From assembly GCF_004791165.1 (NCBI RefSeq), contig NZ_SRUZ01000002.1:781866-845865 (forward strand): DNA of 64,000 nucleotides, in the 5' to 3' direction. The translations under genes and the position numbers were made by a program. This DNA is from Mesorhizobium sp. M8A.F.Ca.ET.218.01.1.1 (GTDB lineage Bacteria > Pseudomonadota > Alphaproteobacteria > Rhizobiales > Rhizobiaceae). A model generated the notes under the pieces. It did no database searches and was not told the DNA's origin. It saw only the letters and a list, made by a program, of their open reading frames with translations. This document shows positions 17,679 to 27,021 of this stretch, piece after piece; position 1 is the first letter of the stretch; every line of letters begins with the position of its first letter.

Positions 17679-18623
17679 CTACCGCTCCTCTCGTCGAAAC
17701 GGCTTCAGCAGCGCCGAGGGTGCCACCGCGTTGCGCGACATCACCGCCATGGCGACAATCGTAAAGATGAAGGGCAGCATCAGGAACGCCTCGTAAGGGA
17801 TGTGCCCGAGCCCGCTCGCTTGCATGCGCAGCTGGAGCGCATCGACGAAGGCAAACAGCAGCGCCGCACCCGCCGAGCGCCACGGATCCCAGCGGCCGAA
17901 CACGACCAGCGCGATTGCCACCCAGCCGCGTCCGGACACCACGCCGAAGGTGAAGGCGTTGAACTGCGCCATCGACAGGAAGGCGCCGGCGAGCCCCATC
18001 AGTGCACCGCCAAGGATGACGGCCTGGAAGCGCGTGGCAATGACGCTGACGCCGGCGGAATCGGCGGCACGCGGGTTCTCGCCGACCATGCGCACCGACA
18101 GGCCCCATGGCGTGCGGTAGAGCACGAAGGCAGCGAGCGGGATGGCCAGGATCGCCATGTAGACCAGCGCGAACTGGTTGAACACCGCCGGCCCGAGCAC
18201 CGGAATATCGGACAGAACCGGGATCGGCAGCGTCTGAAAACCCTTGATGCTTGGCGGCACCGATTGCTGGCCGAAGATCAGCCGGTAGAGGAAATAGGCA
18301 AGCCCCGATGAGAACAGCGTCACGCCGATGCCGCAGACATGCTGGCTGAGGCCGAGCGCCACCGTGAACAGCGCATGCAGCGCGCCCATCAGCATGCCGG
18401 TCAGCACCGCCACCAGCACGCCAAGCCACAGGCTGCCACTGAGGCTGGTGGCGGTGAAGCCGGTCATGGCGCATAGCAGCATGATGCCTTCGATGCCGAG
18501 ATTGAGCACGCCGGCCCGTTCGGAGAACATTTCGCCGAGCGTGGCAAAGGCCAGCGGCGTGGCGATGCGGATGATGGCGGCGAGAAAGCCGACCTGAAAA
18601 ATCTGTTCCAGCACGGCGCTCAT
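17679..18623 (-). CDS. BMP-type ABC transporter permease (NupQ-like)
   Basis: A 314-residue membrane protein of the branched-chain/nucleoside permease superfamily (BPD_transp_2), with about eight to ten hydrophobic helices. Characteristic pieces are ATLGEMFSERAGVLNLGIEG near the N-terminus and VRMVGENPRAADSAGV in the middle. It overlaps the upstream permease gene by 4 bases. With the ATPase and the BMP-family lipoprotein-like binding protein it forms a nucleoside- or purine-type importer. Last gene of the operon. Confidence 0.93.
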   Translation of the reverse strand: MSAVLEQIFQVGFLAAIIRIATPLAFATLGEMFSERAGVLNLGIEGIMLLCAMTGFTATSLSGSLWLGVLVAVLTGMLMGALHALFTVALGLSQHVCGIGVTLFSSGLAYFLYRLIFGQQSVPPSIKGFQTLPIPVLSDIPVLGPAVFNQFALVYMAILAIPLAAFVLYRTPWGLSVRMVGENPRAADSAGVSVIATRFQAVILGGALMGLAGAFLSMAQFNAFTFGVVSGRGWVAIALVVFGRWDPWRSAGAALLFAFVDALQLRMQASGLGHIPYEAFLMLPFIFTIVAMAVMSRNAVAPSALLKPFRREER

Positions 18624-19675
18624 CGGGCGACCCCGACGCGGCGGATGCGATAGGCGGTGAACAGCAGCGCGACCAGCATGGCGAGCAGAGCCGTGCCCTG
18701 GATGACGTCGCTGAGGAACGCCGGCACGCCGGTCGCGCGCGACATGGCTTCCGCACCGGTCATCACGGCGGCAAGGAAGATCGCCGCCGGCACCACGCCG
18801 AGCGGGTTGAGCCGCGCCAGCATGGCGACGACGATGCCGGAATAGCCGTAGCCCGGCGAAATATCGCTCATCACCTGGAAATGCACGCCGCCGACCTCGC
18901 CGACACCGGCAAGGCCGGCCAGCGCGCCGGAAAGCAATGCTGTCGAGATCAGCACCCGCTCGACATGGATGCCGCCATATCTGGCGGCTTCCGGGTTTTC
19001 ACCGGTGACGCGGATGCGGAAACCGAGCGTCGTGCGCACGATCAGGAACCAGATCAGCGGCGCCGCGACCAGCGCCACGATGAGGCCGAGATGCAGCCGC
19101 GTGCCTTCGATCAGCACCGGAAAATTGGCCGAATCCTCGATCGGGGGCGAGATCGGGTAGCCGCTGAAGCTATCCTTCCACGGCCCTTCGATCAGCGCCA
19201 TCAACGCGTAGTAGATGACCGAGTTGAGGAGCAGCGAACTGACGACGTCGTCGACCTTGAATTTGACCCGTAGCGCCGCGGGGACAAGCGCCACCGCCGC
19301 ACCGGCAGCAGCACCGGCGATTGTCATCAGCAGCATGGCGAGTGGCCCCGGCATCGGGATCGCGCCGACGAAGCAACTGGCCACCGCGCCGGCCAGCAAT
19401 TGCCCCTCGGCGCCGATGTTCCAGAACTTGGCCCGGAAGGCGACGGCGACCGCCAGCCCGGTGAAGATCATCGGTGCGGCGCGCACCAGCGTTTCGGTGA
19501 TGGCATAGCTGTCGCCGAGCGAAGCGGTGAACATGACGCCATAGGATTCGAACACACCAGCCCCGGCCAGCGCGATCAGGCCGCTGCACAAGACGAGCGT
19601 GGCAGCGATCGCCAGCAACGGCAGTGCCAGGTTGAACCAGGCTGGCGTGGAGGTCCGGACTTCGAGGCGAAACAT
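18620..19675 (-). CDS. BMP-type ABC transporter permease (NupP-like)
   Basis: A 351-residue permease of the same superfamily, longer than its partner as in nucleoside systems. Recognisable parts are RAAPMIFTGLAVAVAFRAKFWNIGAEGQ and IRVTGENPEAARYGGI. It is separated from the upstream ATPase gene by 258 bases containing a palindromic repeat, yet is in the same direction and overlaps the following permease, so it most likely belongs to one operon. The substrate class (nucleosides, purines) is inferred from the binding protein family. Confidence 0.93.
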   Translation of the reverse strand: MFRLEVRTSTPAWFNLALPLLAIAATLVLCSGLIALAGAGVFESYGVMFTASLGDSYAITETLVRAAPMIFTGLAVAVAFRAKFWNIGAEGQLLAGAVASCFVGAIPMPGPLAMLLMTIAGAAAGAAVALVPAALRVKFKVDDVVSSLLLNSVIYYALMALIEGPWKDSFSGYPISPPIEDSANFPVLIEGTRLHLGLIVALVAAPLIWFLIVRTTLGFRIRVTGENPEAARYGGIHVERVLISTALLSGALAGLAGVGEVGGVHFQVMSDISPGYGYSGIVVAMLARLNPLGVVPAAIFLAAVMTGAEAMSRATGVPAFLSDVIQGTALLAMLVALLFTAYRIRRVGVAR

Positions 19676-19716
19676 CAGCCTTGGCCCTCCGCTCTTGGGC
19701 TAGCCGCGGAACGTTG

Positions 19717-19899
19717 GCGCCGCCCCTCATCCGCCTGCCGGCACCTTCTCCCTGTATAGTGACGGGAAGAAGGGGACTGGCGGCAACGTCGGCGACTGTT
19801 TTCGCGACGTTGATGGTTGGCGAAACCATCGACGAGAGCGCCCCTCTCCCCGTCACAATACGGGGAGAGGATGCCGGCAGGCAGGTGAGGGGCGGCGGC
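19717..19899. repeat. Palindromic intergenic repeat, family 1, copy C
   Basis: The same architecture as copies A, B and D: arms GCGCCGCCCCTCA and TGAGGGGCGGCG, with slightly diverged inner modules (CTCCCTGTATAGTGACGGGAAG and CTCCCCGTCACAATACGGGG split by point changes). It lies inside the BMP-type transporter operon between the ATPase and the first permease gene. Confidence 0.85.
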
Positions 19900-19933
19900 G
19901 ACCTCCCAAGCGAAACGTCGAGGCAAACCCATG

Positions 19934-21445
19934 CTACGCCTTCCCCTCCGCTCCGGTCATCAGCAGGCCAAGTCGCGCAACACTCGCATCGGCGCTGTCG
20001 AGCGTGCCGGCGATGCGGCCCTCATACATCACCGCGATGCGGTCGCAGAGCACCATCAGTTCCTCCAGATCCTCGCCGATGACGATGATGCCGCAGCCCT
20101 TGGCGCGCATGTCGAGGAATTTCTCGTGGATGAAACGGGCCGCGCCAATGTCGAGGCCGCGCGTCGGCTGTGAGACGATCAGAACCTTTGGGTCAAAGGC
20201 AAGCTCGCGCGCCAGCAGCGCCTTCTGCAGATTGCCGCCGGACAGCGCGCCGGCCCGCGTCATCGGCCCGGGACATCTGATATCATAGGCCTTGATCTGC
20301 GCCTCGGCGAAAGCGCGGATCGCATCCGGCTTGAGCAGCCCCCTGGCGGAGAAGGCTGATGTGCCGATGCGCGGCAGCACCATCGAATCGGCGAGTGGCA
20401 GATTGGTGACCAGCCCCGTCGTCATGCGATCTTCCGGGATGCGGCCAAGGCCCAGCGCCTGCACCTCGCGCGGCGAGAAGTGCACGACCTGTTTGCCGGC
20501 TATCGTCATTTGGCCGTTGTCGGGCGCGCGCACGCCCGAGATCACCTCCGCCAGCGCTCGCTGGCCATTGCCCGAGACTCCGGCAATGCCGAGAATCTCG
20601 CCAGCACGCACCACAAGCGACACATCGCGCAACGCGGTGCCCGAATGCCGTGAGGTCGAAATGCGGTCGAGGATCAGCACATCGGCGCCCGGTGTCGATG
20701 GCCCACGCGCCGGCGGCACGATTTCATGGCCGCACATCAATTGCGCCATTGCAGCCGACGTCGTGTTTGCCGGATCATCGACACGGCCGGCGACGCGGCC
20801 ATGCCGCAGCACGGTGCAGCGATGCGTCAGCGCCCGCACCTCGTTGAGCTTGTGCGAGATGAAGATGATGCCGAGCCCCTGCGCCGCCATCGACCGCAAC
20901 GCCGAAAACAGCCCGTCGACCTCGCTCGGCGCCAACACGGCGGTCGGCTCGTCGAGGATCAGGAGCCTTGCGCCGCGAAACAGCGCCTTGACGATTTCGA
21001 GCCGCTGCTGCTCGCCCACCGACAGCGCGGAGACCGGCAGGTTGGGGTCGAGTGTCAGCCCATGCTGGCTGCTGATTTCGGCGAGCCGCACCAGCCCGCC
21101 GGCGCGATCGATCCGCCCCGCCTTGCCCGGAATGCCGATGAGCAGGTTTTCCAGCACGGTCAGCCGTGGCGCCAGATGAAAATGTTGATGCACCATGCCG
21201 ATGCCGGCGGCCAGCGCATCCGCCGAACTGGTGATCCGCGCCGGCCGGCCCTGGATCAGGATCTCGCCGGCATCCGGCGCATAAGCACCGAACAGCACGT
21301 TCATCAATGTGGTCTTGCCGGCGCCGTTCTCGCCGAGCAAACCGAGGATTTCTCCTGGCGCCACGCTGAGATCGACAGCCTCGCTCGCTTTGACGGCGCC
21401 GAAGCTCTTGGTGATGCCGCGCATTTCGATGAGTGGGGCGGGCAA
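19934..21445 (-). CDS. BMP-type ABC transporter ATP-binding protein (two ATPase domains)
   Basis: A 503-residue fused ATPase. The first domain has Walker A LGENGAGKTT, signature LSVGEQQRL and Walker B LLILDEPTAVL. The second has the degenerate A-loop VSGNGQRAL, signature LSGGNLQKAL and a Walker B with Gln instead of Glu (VLIVSQPTRGLD), so it is probably poorly active or inactive, as often in NupO/RbsA-like proteins. It powers the permeases downstream. It is separated from the binding-protein gene by 232 bases with a family-2 repeat. Confidence 0.94.
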   Translation of the reverse strand: MPAPLIEMRGITKSFGAVKASEAVDLSVAPGEILGLLGENGAGKTTLMNVLFGAYAPDAGEILIQGRPARITSSADALAAGIGMVHQHFHLAPRLTVLENLLIGIPGKAGRIDRAGGLVRLAEISSQHGLTLDPNLPVSALSVGEQQRLEIVKALFRGARLLILDEPTAVLAPSEVDGLFSALRSMAAQGLGIIFISHKLNEVRALTHRCTVLRHGRVAGRVDDPANTTSAAMAQLMCGHEIVPPARGPSTPGADVLILDRISTSRHSGTALRDVSLVVRAGEILGIAGVSGNGQRALAEVISGVRAPDNGQMTIAGKQVVHFSPREVQALGLGRIPEDRMTTGLVTNLPLADSMVLPRIGTSAFSARGLLKPDAIRAFAEAQIKAYDIRCPGPMTRAGALSGGNLQKALLARELAFDPKVLIVSQPTRGLDIGAARFIHEKFLDMRAKGCGIIVIGEDLEELMVLCDRIAVMYEGRIAGTLDSADASVARLGLLMTGAEGKA

Positions 21446-21496
21446 GGGTGCTCCTGACTTGCGATCCGGTGACTAACCGCAGAGGGCAACGCTGCA

Positions 21497-21651
21497 CCCC
21501 CTCTGGCCTGCCGGCCATCTCCCCCTCAAGGGGGGAGATCAGATGTCATCGGCGCTTTCGCCAATCTTCCACGTCGGAGGAAAGGCGCAAAGACCGAAGC
21601 TGCCAATCTCCCCCCTTGAGGGGGAGATGTCCGGCAGGACAGAGGGGCGCC
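21497..21651. repeat. Palindromic intergenic repeat, family 2, copy E
   Basis: The arms read CCCCCTCTGGCCTGCCGG and CCGGCAGGACAGAGGGG, with inner ATCTCCCCCTCAAGGGGGGA and its complement-like partner CTCCCCCCTTGAGGGGGAGA. The core contains TTTCGCCAATCTTCCACGTCG, also seen in copies F and H. It sits between the BMP binding-protein gene and the ATPase gene of the same operon. Confidence 0.85.
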
Positions 21652-21677
21652 TAGCACCAACCCCTAAAGATCAGAAC

Positions 21678-22709
21678 TCAATCCGAAACCGGCGTATTCT
21701 CGTCGACATCCACCCGGAAATTGCCTTCCAGGATCTCGGCCTTCTTCTTCTCGACCAGATCCTTGACCTCGGCGGGCAAGGTCTTGTCGAACTTGTGGAA
21801 GGGCGCGAGATAGGAGCCGCCCTTGGCCATGCGCGAGAAATCGCCGTAGTCCTGCGCCGTGTAGACGCCGGCCTTGACCAGCTTGATCGCTTGCTCGACC
21901 GTCGGGTACATGTCCCAGACCGGGCCGGTGATGACCGTATCGGGGCCGAGGCTCGACTGGTCGGACATGTTGGAGATGGCGAGGATCTTCTTCTCGACCG
22001 CCGCCTCGATGACGCCGAAGCGTTCCGCATAGATGACGTCGACGCCGGCGTCGATCTGCGCCACCGCCGCTTCCTTGGCCTTGGGCGGATCGAAGAAGGA
22101 ACCGATGAAGGCGACCTTCTTCTTGACGTTCGGATTGACCTCCTTGGCGCCAGCGAAGAAGGCATTGACCAGCCGGTTCACTTCCGGAATGCCCATCGCC
22201 GCCACCGCGCCGACCGTACCCGACTTCGACATCTTGCCGGCGATCATGCCGGAGAGATAAGCAGGCTCGTGGATCCAGTTGTCGAAGACGCCGAAATTGG
22301 GTTCGGCCGGCCCCGCGCCTGAGCCGAACAGAAATGCGGTCTTGGGGAACTGCTTGGCCGTGCGGCGCGATTCACGCTCGGCGGCGAAGGCGTCGCCCAG
22401 CACCAGCTGGTACCCGCCCTGCGCATATTCGCGCATGACGCGGCTGAAGTCGGCGGTCTGCACCTTCTCGGACCATTTGTATTCGATGCCGAGTTCCTTT
22501 TCGGCCTTCTGCAGTGCGACGTGGATCTGGTTGTCCCAGGGTTCCTCGATCGGCGTGGCGAAGATAGCCGCCACCTTCAGTTTCTTGCCCGCCGCGAAGG
22601 CCGCACCCGGCAGCATCGCCGCAGCGAAACCCAGCGCGCCCAGTTCGAGCACGTTGCGCCGCGAGAGCCCTTCGCGGATCAAATGAGATTTGTTCTTCCG
22701 GTTTTCCAT
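21678..22709 (-). CDS. BMP family ABC transporter substrate-binding protein
   Basis: A 343-residue periplasmic protein of the PnrA/BMP family, which typically binds purine nucleosides. The N-terminus carries a twin-arginine signal: SRRNVLELGALGFAAAML followed by a cut site near AAFA. The mature part shows KLKVAAIFATPIEEPWDN, a VMREYAQGGYQLVLGDAF segment and ADVIYAERFG-like VDVIYAERFG. It opens the leftward operon with the ATPase and two permeases. The Tat-type signal is unusual for the family in enterics but common in rhizobial binding proteins. Confidence 0.93.
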   Translation of the reverse strand: MENRKNKSHLIREGLSRRNVLELGALGFAAAMLPGAAFAAGKKLKVAAIFATPIEEPWDNQIHVALQKAEKELGIEYKWSEKVQTADFSRVMREYAQGGYQLVLGDAFAAERESRRTAKQFPKTAFLFGSGAGPAEPNFGVFDNWIHEPAYLSGMIAGKMSKSGTVGAVAAMGIPEVNRLVNAFFAGAKEVNPNVKKKVAFIGSFFDPPKAKEAAVAQIDAGVDVIYAERFGVIEAAVEKKILAISNMSDQSSLGPDTVITGPVWDMYPTVEQAIKLVKAGVYTAQDYGDFSRMAKGGSYLAPFHKFDKTLPAEVKDLVEKKKAEILEGNFRVDVDENTPVSD

Positions 22710-22794
22710 TGAAGTGCCCCTCTGTTCGACAGCCGTGTCGAGCCGGCCGTTCCCTAAGAATGTCAGACGAGGAACTATGGAACGGGTCTAGACT

Positions 22795-22812
22795 TTTGTC
22801 CACATGGTCAAA
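22795..22812. promoter_or_regulatory. Candidate operator upstream of the BMP-type transporter
   Basis: TTTGTCCACATGGTCAAA reads TTTG-T-CCA-CA-TGG-T-CAAA: eight of nine base pairs per arm are complementary apart from single T/T and centre mismatches. It lies about 85 bases before the start of the binding-protein gene. GntR- or LacI-type regulators bind sites of this sort, but no such gene is adjacent to the operon. Confidence 0.35.
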
Positions 22813-22840
22813 TTTGAGAGCGGCCAATCGCTTCAGGTTG

Positions 22841-23020
22841 GCGCCGCCCCTCACCTGCCTGCCGGCATCCTCTCCCCGTATAGTGACGGGGAGAGGGGCC
22901 TGTCATTGCCGGTTTCGCCAATCACCGGCGTTCAAAGGAGGGCGCCGGCATTGCCGCCAGCTTCCTTCTCCCCGTCACTATACGGGGAGAAGTGCCCGGC
23001 AGGGCGATGAGGGGCGGCGC
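22841..23020. repeat. Palindromic intergenic repeat, family 1, copy D
   Basis: A full-length element with arms GCGCCGCCCCTCACC and GATGAGGGGCGGCGC and both inner modules intact. It stands between the end of pcaF and the start of the BMP-type transporter operon; both run leftward, so it lies just downstream of the pca operon and may end its transcript. Confidence 0.85.
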
Positions 23021-23046
23021 CAACCCTGGCAATTTGCAGTCTCCGA

Positions 23047-24252
<1,206 letters not shown>

Positions 24253-24253
24253 G

Positions 24254-25060
24254 TCAGGCTGCTTTCCCTTTTCCGGTCCCCTCATGCGCCGCCTTGGTGC
24301 GGGCCTGCAGGTCGCGCAATGTCTTGAGTTCGAGTTCGCTTGGCGCCGGCGTTTCGTCAAGCGCCTCGGCGAACTTAACCACCCAGCCACAGCTCTCCTG
24401 CACCTGCTGGCGGGTAACGCCGGGATGTAGGGACACGACCGTGAATTCCTTGCTCACCGGGTCCGGCTTCCAGATGGCCAGGTCGGTGATCAGCAAGGTC
24501 GGGCCAGCGGTATCGATGCCCAGCCGCCTGCGATGATCGCCGCCCTCGCCATGGCCGAACGAGGTGAAGAAGTCGATCTTTTCAACCATGCCGCGCTTGG
24601 TCTGCGCCATGGTGATGTAGATTTCCTTCGACGACGTCGCGATCTCCGGCGCGCCGCCGCCACCCGGCAGCCTGGTCTTGGGATGAAAATAGTCGCCGAT
24701 GACCGTGGTGTTGATGTTGCCGAACTTGTCGAGTTGCGCCGCGCCGAGAAAGCCGATCGAAATGCGGCCGCCCTGCAACCAGTAGCGGAACATCTCCGGC
24801 ACCGCGACGGTGGTGACCGCGGTTTCGCACAATTCGCCGTCGCCGATCGACAGCGGCAGCACGTCGGGCGCCGTGCCGATCGTGCCGCTCTCATAGATCA
24901 GCGTGATGTCGGGTGCATGCGTCAGCCGCGCCACATTGCAGGCAGCCGACGGCGCGCCGATGCCGACGAAGCAGACGTCGTCGTTCCCCAGGGCCCGGCT
25001 GGCCGCGATCGTCATCATCTCGTTTGATGTAAAGCCCAAGGGGTTCTGGTTGTCGCTCAT
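24254..25060 (-). CDS. pcaJ: 3-oxoadipate CoA-transferase subunit B
   Basis: A 268-residue protein from ATG 25060, chosen for GAGGAAAGCGGG before it and the 4-base overlap with pcaI. The catalytic Glu of family I CoA-transferases is in LIYESGTIGTAPDVLPL. The segment LPGGGGAPEIATSSKEIYI is typical of B subunits. With PcaI it transfers CoA from succinyl-CoA to 3-oxoadipate; PcaF acts next. The pathway role is inferred from the thiolase and the IclR regulator beside it. Confidence 0.93.
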   Translation of the reverse strand: MSDNQNPLGFTSNEMMTIAASRALGNDDVCFVGIGAPSAACNVARLTHAPDITLIYESGTIGTAPDVLPLSIGDGELCETAVTTVAVPEMFRYWLQGGRISIGFLGAAQLDKFGNINTTVIGDYFHPKTRLPGGGGAPEIATSSKEIYITMAQTKRGMVEKIDFFTSFGHGEGGDHRRRLGIDTAGPTLLITDLAIWKPDPVSKEFTVVSLHPGVTRQQVQESCGWVVKFAEALDETPAPSELELKTLRDLQARTKAAHEGTGKGKAA

Positions 25061-25914
25061 CCCGCTTTCCTCAGATGTTCGACGCGGCCCGCGAAATCGT
25101 CGGCGGCTCTTTCGATAACGTTGGCCTGCATCCACTTTTGGAATTTCTCACGGTCGGCGGCAATCTCGTCCCATTCGAGATAGGCGGCATTGTCGCGCGC
25201 ATAATAGCCGTGCGCATAGGACGGATGCGAACCGCCGGGCACCACCGAGATCGCCGCGATCGTCCAGCGCGGCAGGACGGTCAGGTTCGGATGCAAATCG
25301 TCGAAATTGTCGACCACCTCCTCGACCGTCACCACGGCGCGCCTGGCCGCCAGCACCGCCTCCTTCTGGATGCCGATAATGCCCTCGACCAGCACATTGC
25401 CTTTCTTGTCGGCCTTCTGCGCATGGATGAAAGTGACATCGGGCCGGATCGACGGCACCGCCGCCAGCACCTCGCCGGTAAACGGACAGGTGACCGATTT
25501 GATGTTCGGATTGACCGCGGCAAGGCCCGCGCCGCGATAGCCGCGGAACACCGCGCAAGGCAGGCCGGCCGCGCCCGCCTCATAGGCGTTGGCCATGCCG
25601 GCATGGCTGTGCTCCTCGACCTCGATCGACCGGGGAAAACCGTTCTCGATCGCATCGCGGGCGCGCCGCAGCAGGCCGACACCGGGATTGCCGACATAGG
25701 AGAAGACGATTTTCTTCGCCATGCCCATGCCGATCATCTGGTCGTAGATCAGATCGGGTGTCATGCGGATCAGGGTCAGGTCGCGAAACCCCTGGCGGAT
25801 CGCCTCATGCGCGGCAGCTGTCGGGATCAGATGGGTGAAGCCTTCGAAGGCGACCGTGTCCCCATTTTTCAGGTTTTCCGCGACGGCCTGTTTAAGCGGC
25901 AGGAACTTCACCAT
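25057..25914 (-). CDS. pcaI: 3-oxoadipate CoA-transferase subunit A
   Basis: A 285-residue protein from ATG 25914, which has GAGGG seven bases ahead; a longer frame would overlap the divergent promoter. The glycine/phenylalanine-rich start GDTVAFEGFTHLIPTAAAHE and the later FSYVGNPGVG and KSVTCPFTGEVLAAVPSIRPD blocks are family features of CoA-transferase A subunits. First gene of pcaIJF, read away from the IclR-type regulator, 113 bases apart, with a 22-base inverted repeat between them. Confidence 0.93.
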   Translation of the reverse strand: MVKFLPLKQAVAENLKNGDTVAFEGFTHLIPTAAAHEAIRQGFRDLTLIRMTPDLIYDQMIGMGMAKKIVFSYVGNPGVGLLRRARDAIENGFPRSIEVEEHSHAGMANAYEAGAAGLPCAVFRGYRGAGLAAVNPNIKSVTCPFTGEVLAAVPSIRPDVTFIHAQKADKKGNVLVEGIIGIQKEAVLAARRAVVTVEEVVDNFDDLHPNLTVLPRWTIAAISVVPGGSHPSYAHGYYARDNAAYLEWDEIAADREKFQKWMQANVIERAADDFAGRVEHLRKAG

Positions 25915-25946
25915 CGCGGCACCCTCACAATTAGGCATTGCGAACA

Positions 25947-25968
25947 AAAGTATTATATGGGATACTTT
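25947..25968. promoter_or_regulatory. Inverted repeat between pcaI and the IclR-type gene
   Basis: Perfect 7-base arms AAAGTAT (25947-25953) and ATACTTT (25962-25968) flank TATATGGG. It lies 33 bases before the chosen pcaI start and 60 before the regulator start, the correct place for a shared operator. IclR-family regulators of pca operons bind palindromes in such gaps. Regulator-site pairing is inferred from position. Confidence 0.55.
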
Positions 25969-26027
25969 CTAGCGCCTGCTCCGAGGCGGAGTCAATGCTG
26001 GCTAAATCGCTTTTGTCAGAGGATGAG

Positions 26028-26798
26028 ATGGACGAAGAGACCGTTTCCCGTGATCACGTTGGCTCGCTCGGGCGCGGACTTGCCGTCATGGAAATCCTGG
26101 CCCGGCATCCCGCGGGCATGACCCTGACCGAAATGGCCGAGACAGCCGGCCTGACTCGCGCCGGCGCGCGCCGCTTCCTGCTGACCTTGGTCGCCACCGG
26201 CTACGCGACTCAATCCGGCCGTGTGTTCTCCCTGTCGCCACGCCTGCTGACCATCGCCCGCACCTGGCTCGGCGGCGGCTCGCTGTGGAGCTTCGCCGCG
26301 CCGATCATGCGCGCGGTGGCGGCGCAGCTGAACGAAGCTTGCTCGGCGGCGATCCTGTCGGGCGATGATGTCGTCTATGTCGCCCGCATTCCCGGGCGCC
26401 GTATCCTGAGCGTCTCGCTCGATGTCGGCACCAGGCTGCCCGCCTATTGCACCTCGATGGGCCGGATGCTGCTCGCCGGGCTGACGCCAGAGGAACTCGA
26501 CGCATTTCTTAGCCACGCAGCCATCGAACGCCGGACGCCGAAGACGATTACCGACAGGTCATTGCTGGCGAACACCATCGGCAAGGCTGGAACGGATGGC
26601 TTCGCCATCGTCGACGAGGAGCTGGAACTCGGCCTGCGCTCCATCGCCGTGCCGATCCGCGACAGGTCCGGACGCACGGTCTCGGCGATCAATGTCTCTA
26701 CACAGTCGGCACGGTTTTCGGTCGCGGAGATGGAACGGGAGATCCTGCCGGCGCTGCTGGATGCCAGGCAGCGTATCGAGGATTTTTTTGTGGTGTAA
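26028..26798 (+). CDS. IclR family regulator, probable PcaR-type activator of pcaIJF
   Basis: A 256-residue regulator from ATG 26028 (GAGG five bases before); the in-frame ATG at 25995 is an alternative. The winged helix covers residues 10-70 (GRGLAVMEILARHPAGMTLTEMAE and AGLTRAGARRFLLTLVATG). The IclR effector domain follows, with VVYVARIPGRRILSVSLDVGTRLPAYCTSMGRMLLA. Divergence from pcaIJF and the pca/pob subgroup look (LSVSLDVGTRLPAY) point to a PcaR-like activator responding to beta-ketoadipate. That specificity is inferred. Confidence 0.9.
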   Translation: MDEETVSRDHVGSLGRGLAVMEILARHPAGMTLTEMAETAGLTRAGARRFLLTLVATGYATQSGRVFSLSPRLLTIARTWLGGGSLWSFAAPIMRAVAAQLNEACSAAILSGDDVVYVARIPGRRILSVSLDVGTRLPAYCTSMGRMLLAGLTPEELDAFLSHAAIERRTPKTITDRSLLANTIGKAGTDGFAIVDEELELGLRSIAVPIRDRSGRTVSAINVSTQSARFSVAEMEREILPALLDARQRIEDFFVV

Positions 26799-26832
26799 GA
26801 GGCCTTGCTAGCCTTCCGACGTCGGCGGGCCA

Positions 26833-26992
26833 GCGCCCCCCTCTGCCCTGCCGGGCATCTCCCCCACTTGGGGGGAGATCGGATGCTACGCCGGCTTTCG
26901 CCAAATTTAACATTTGCAAGGAAAAGGCGGGGCGCCAAAGCTGCCAATCTCCCCCCTCGTGGGGAGATCTCCGGCAGGACAGAGGGGGGCGC
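26833..26992. repeat. Palindromic intergenic repeat, family 2, copy F
   Basis: The arms GCGCCCCCCTCTG and CAGAGGGGGGCGC enclose ATCTCCCCCACTTGGGGGGAGAT and AATCTCCCCCCTCGTGGGGAGAT-like hairpins (each split by single changes), and a core containing TTTCGCCAAATTTAAC. It lies between the convergent ends of the IclR-type gene and puuB-like gene and could terminate both. Confidence 0.85.
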
Positions 26993-27021
26993 GGTCCCGC
27001 CAGCCACTGATCGTTAGCCCC

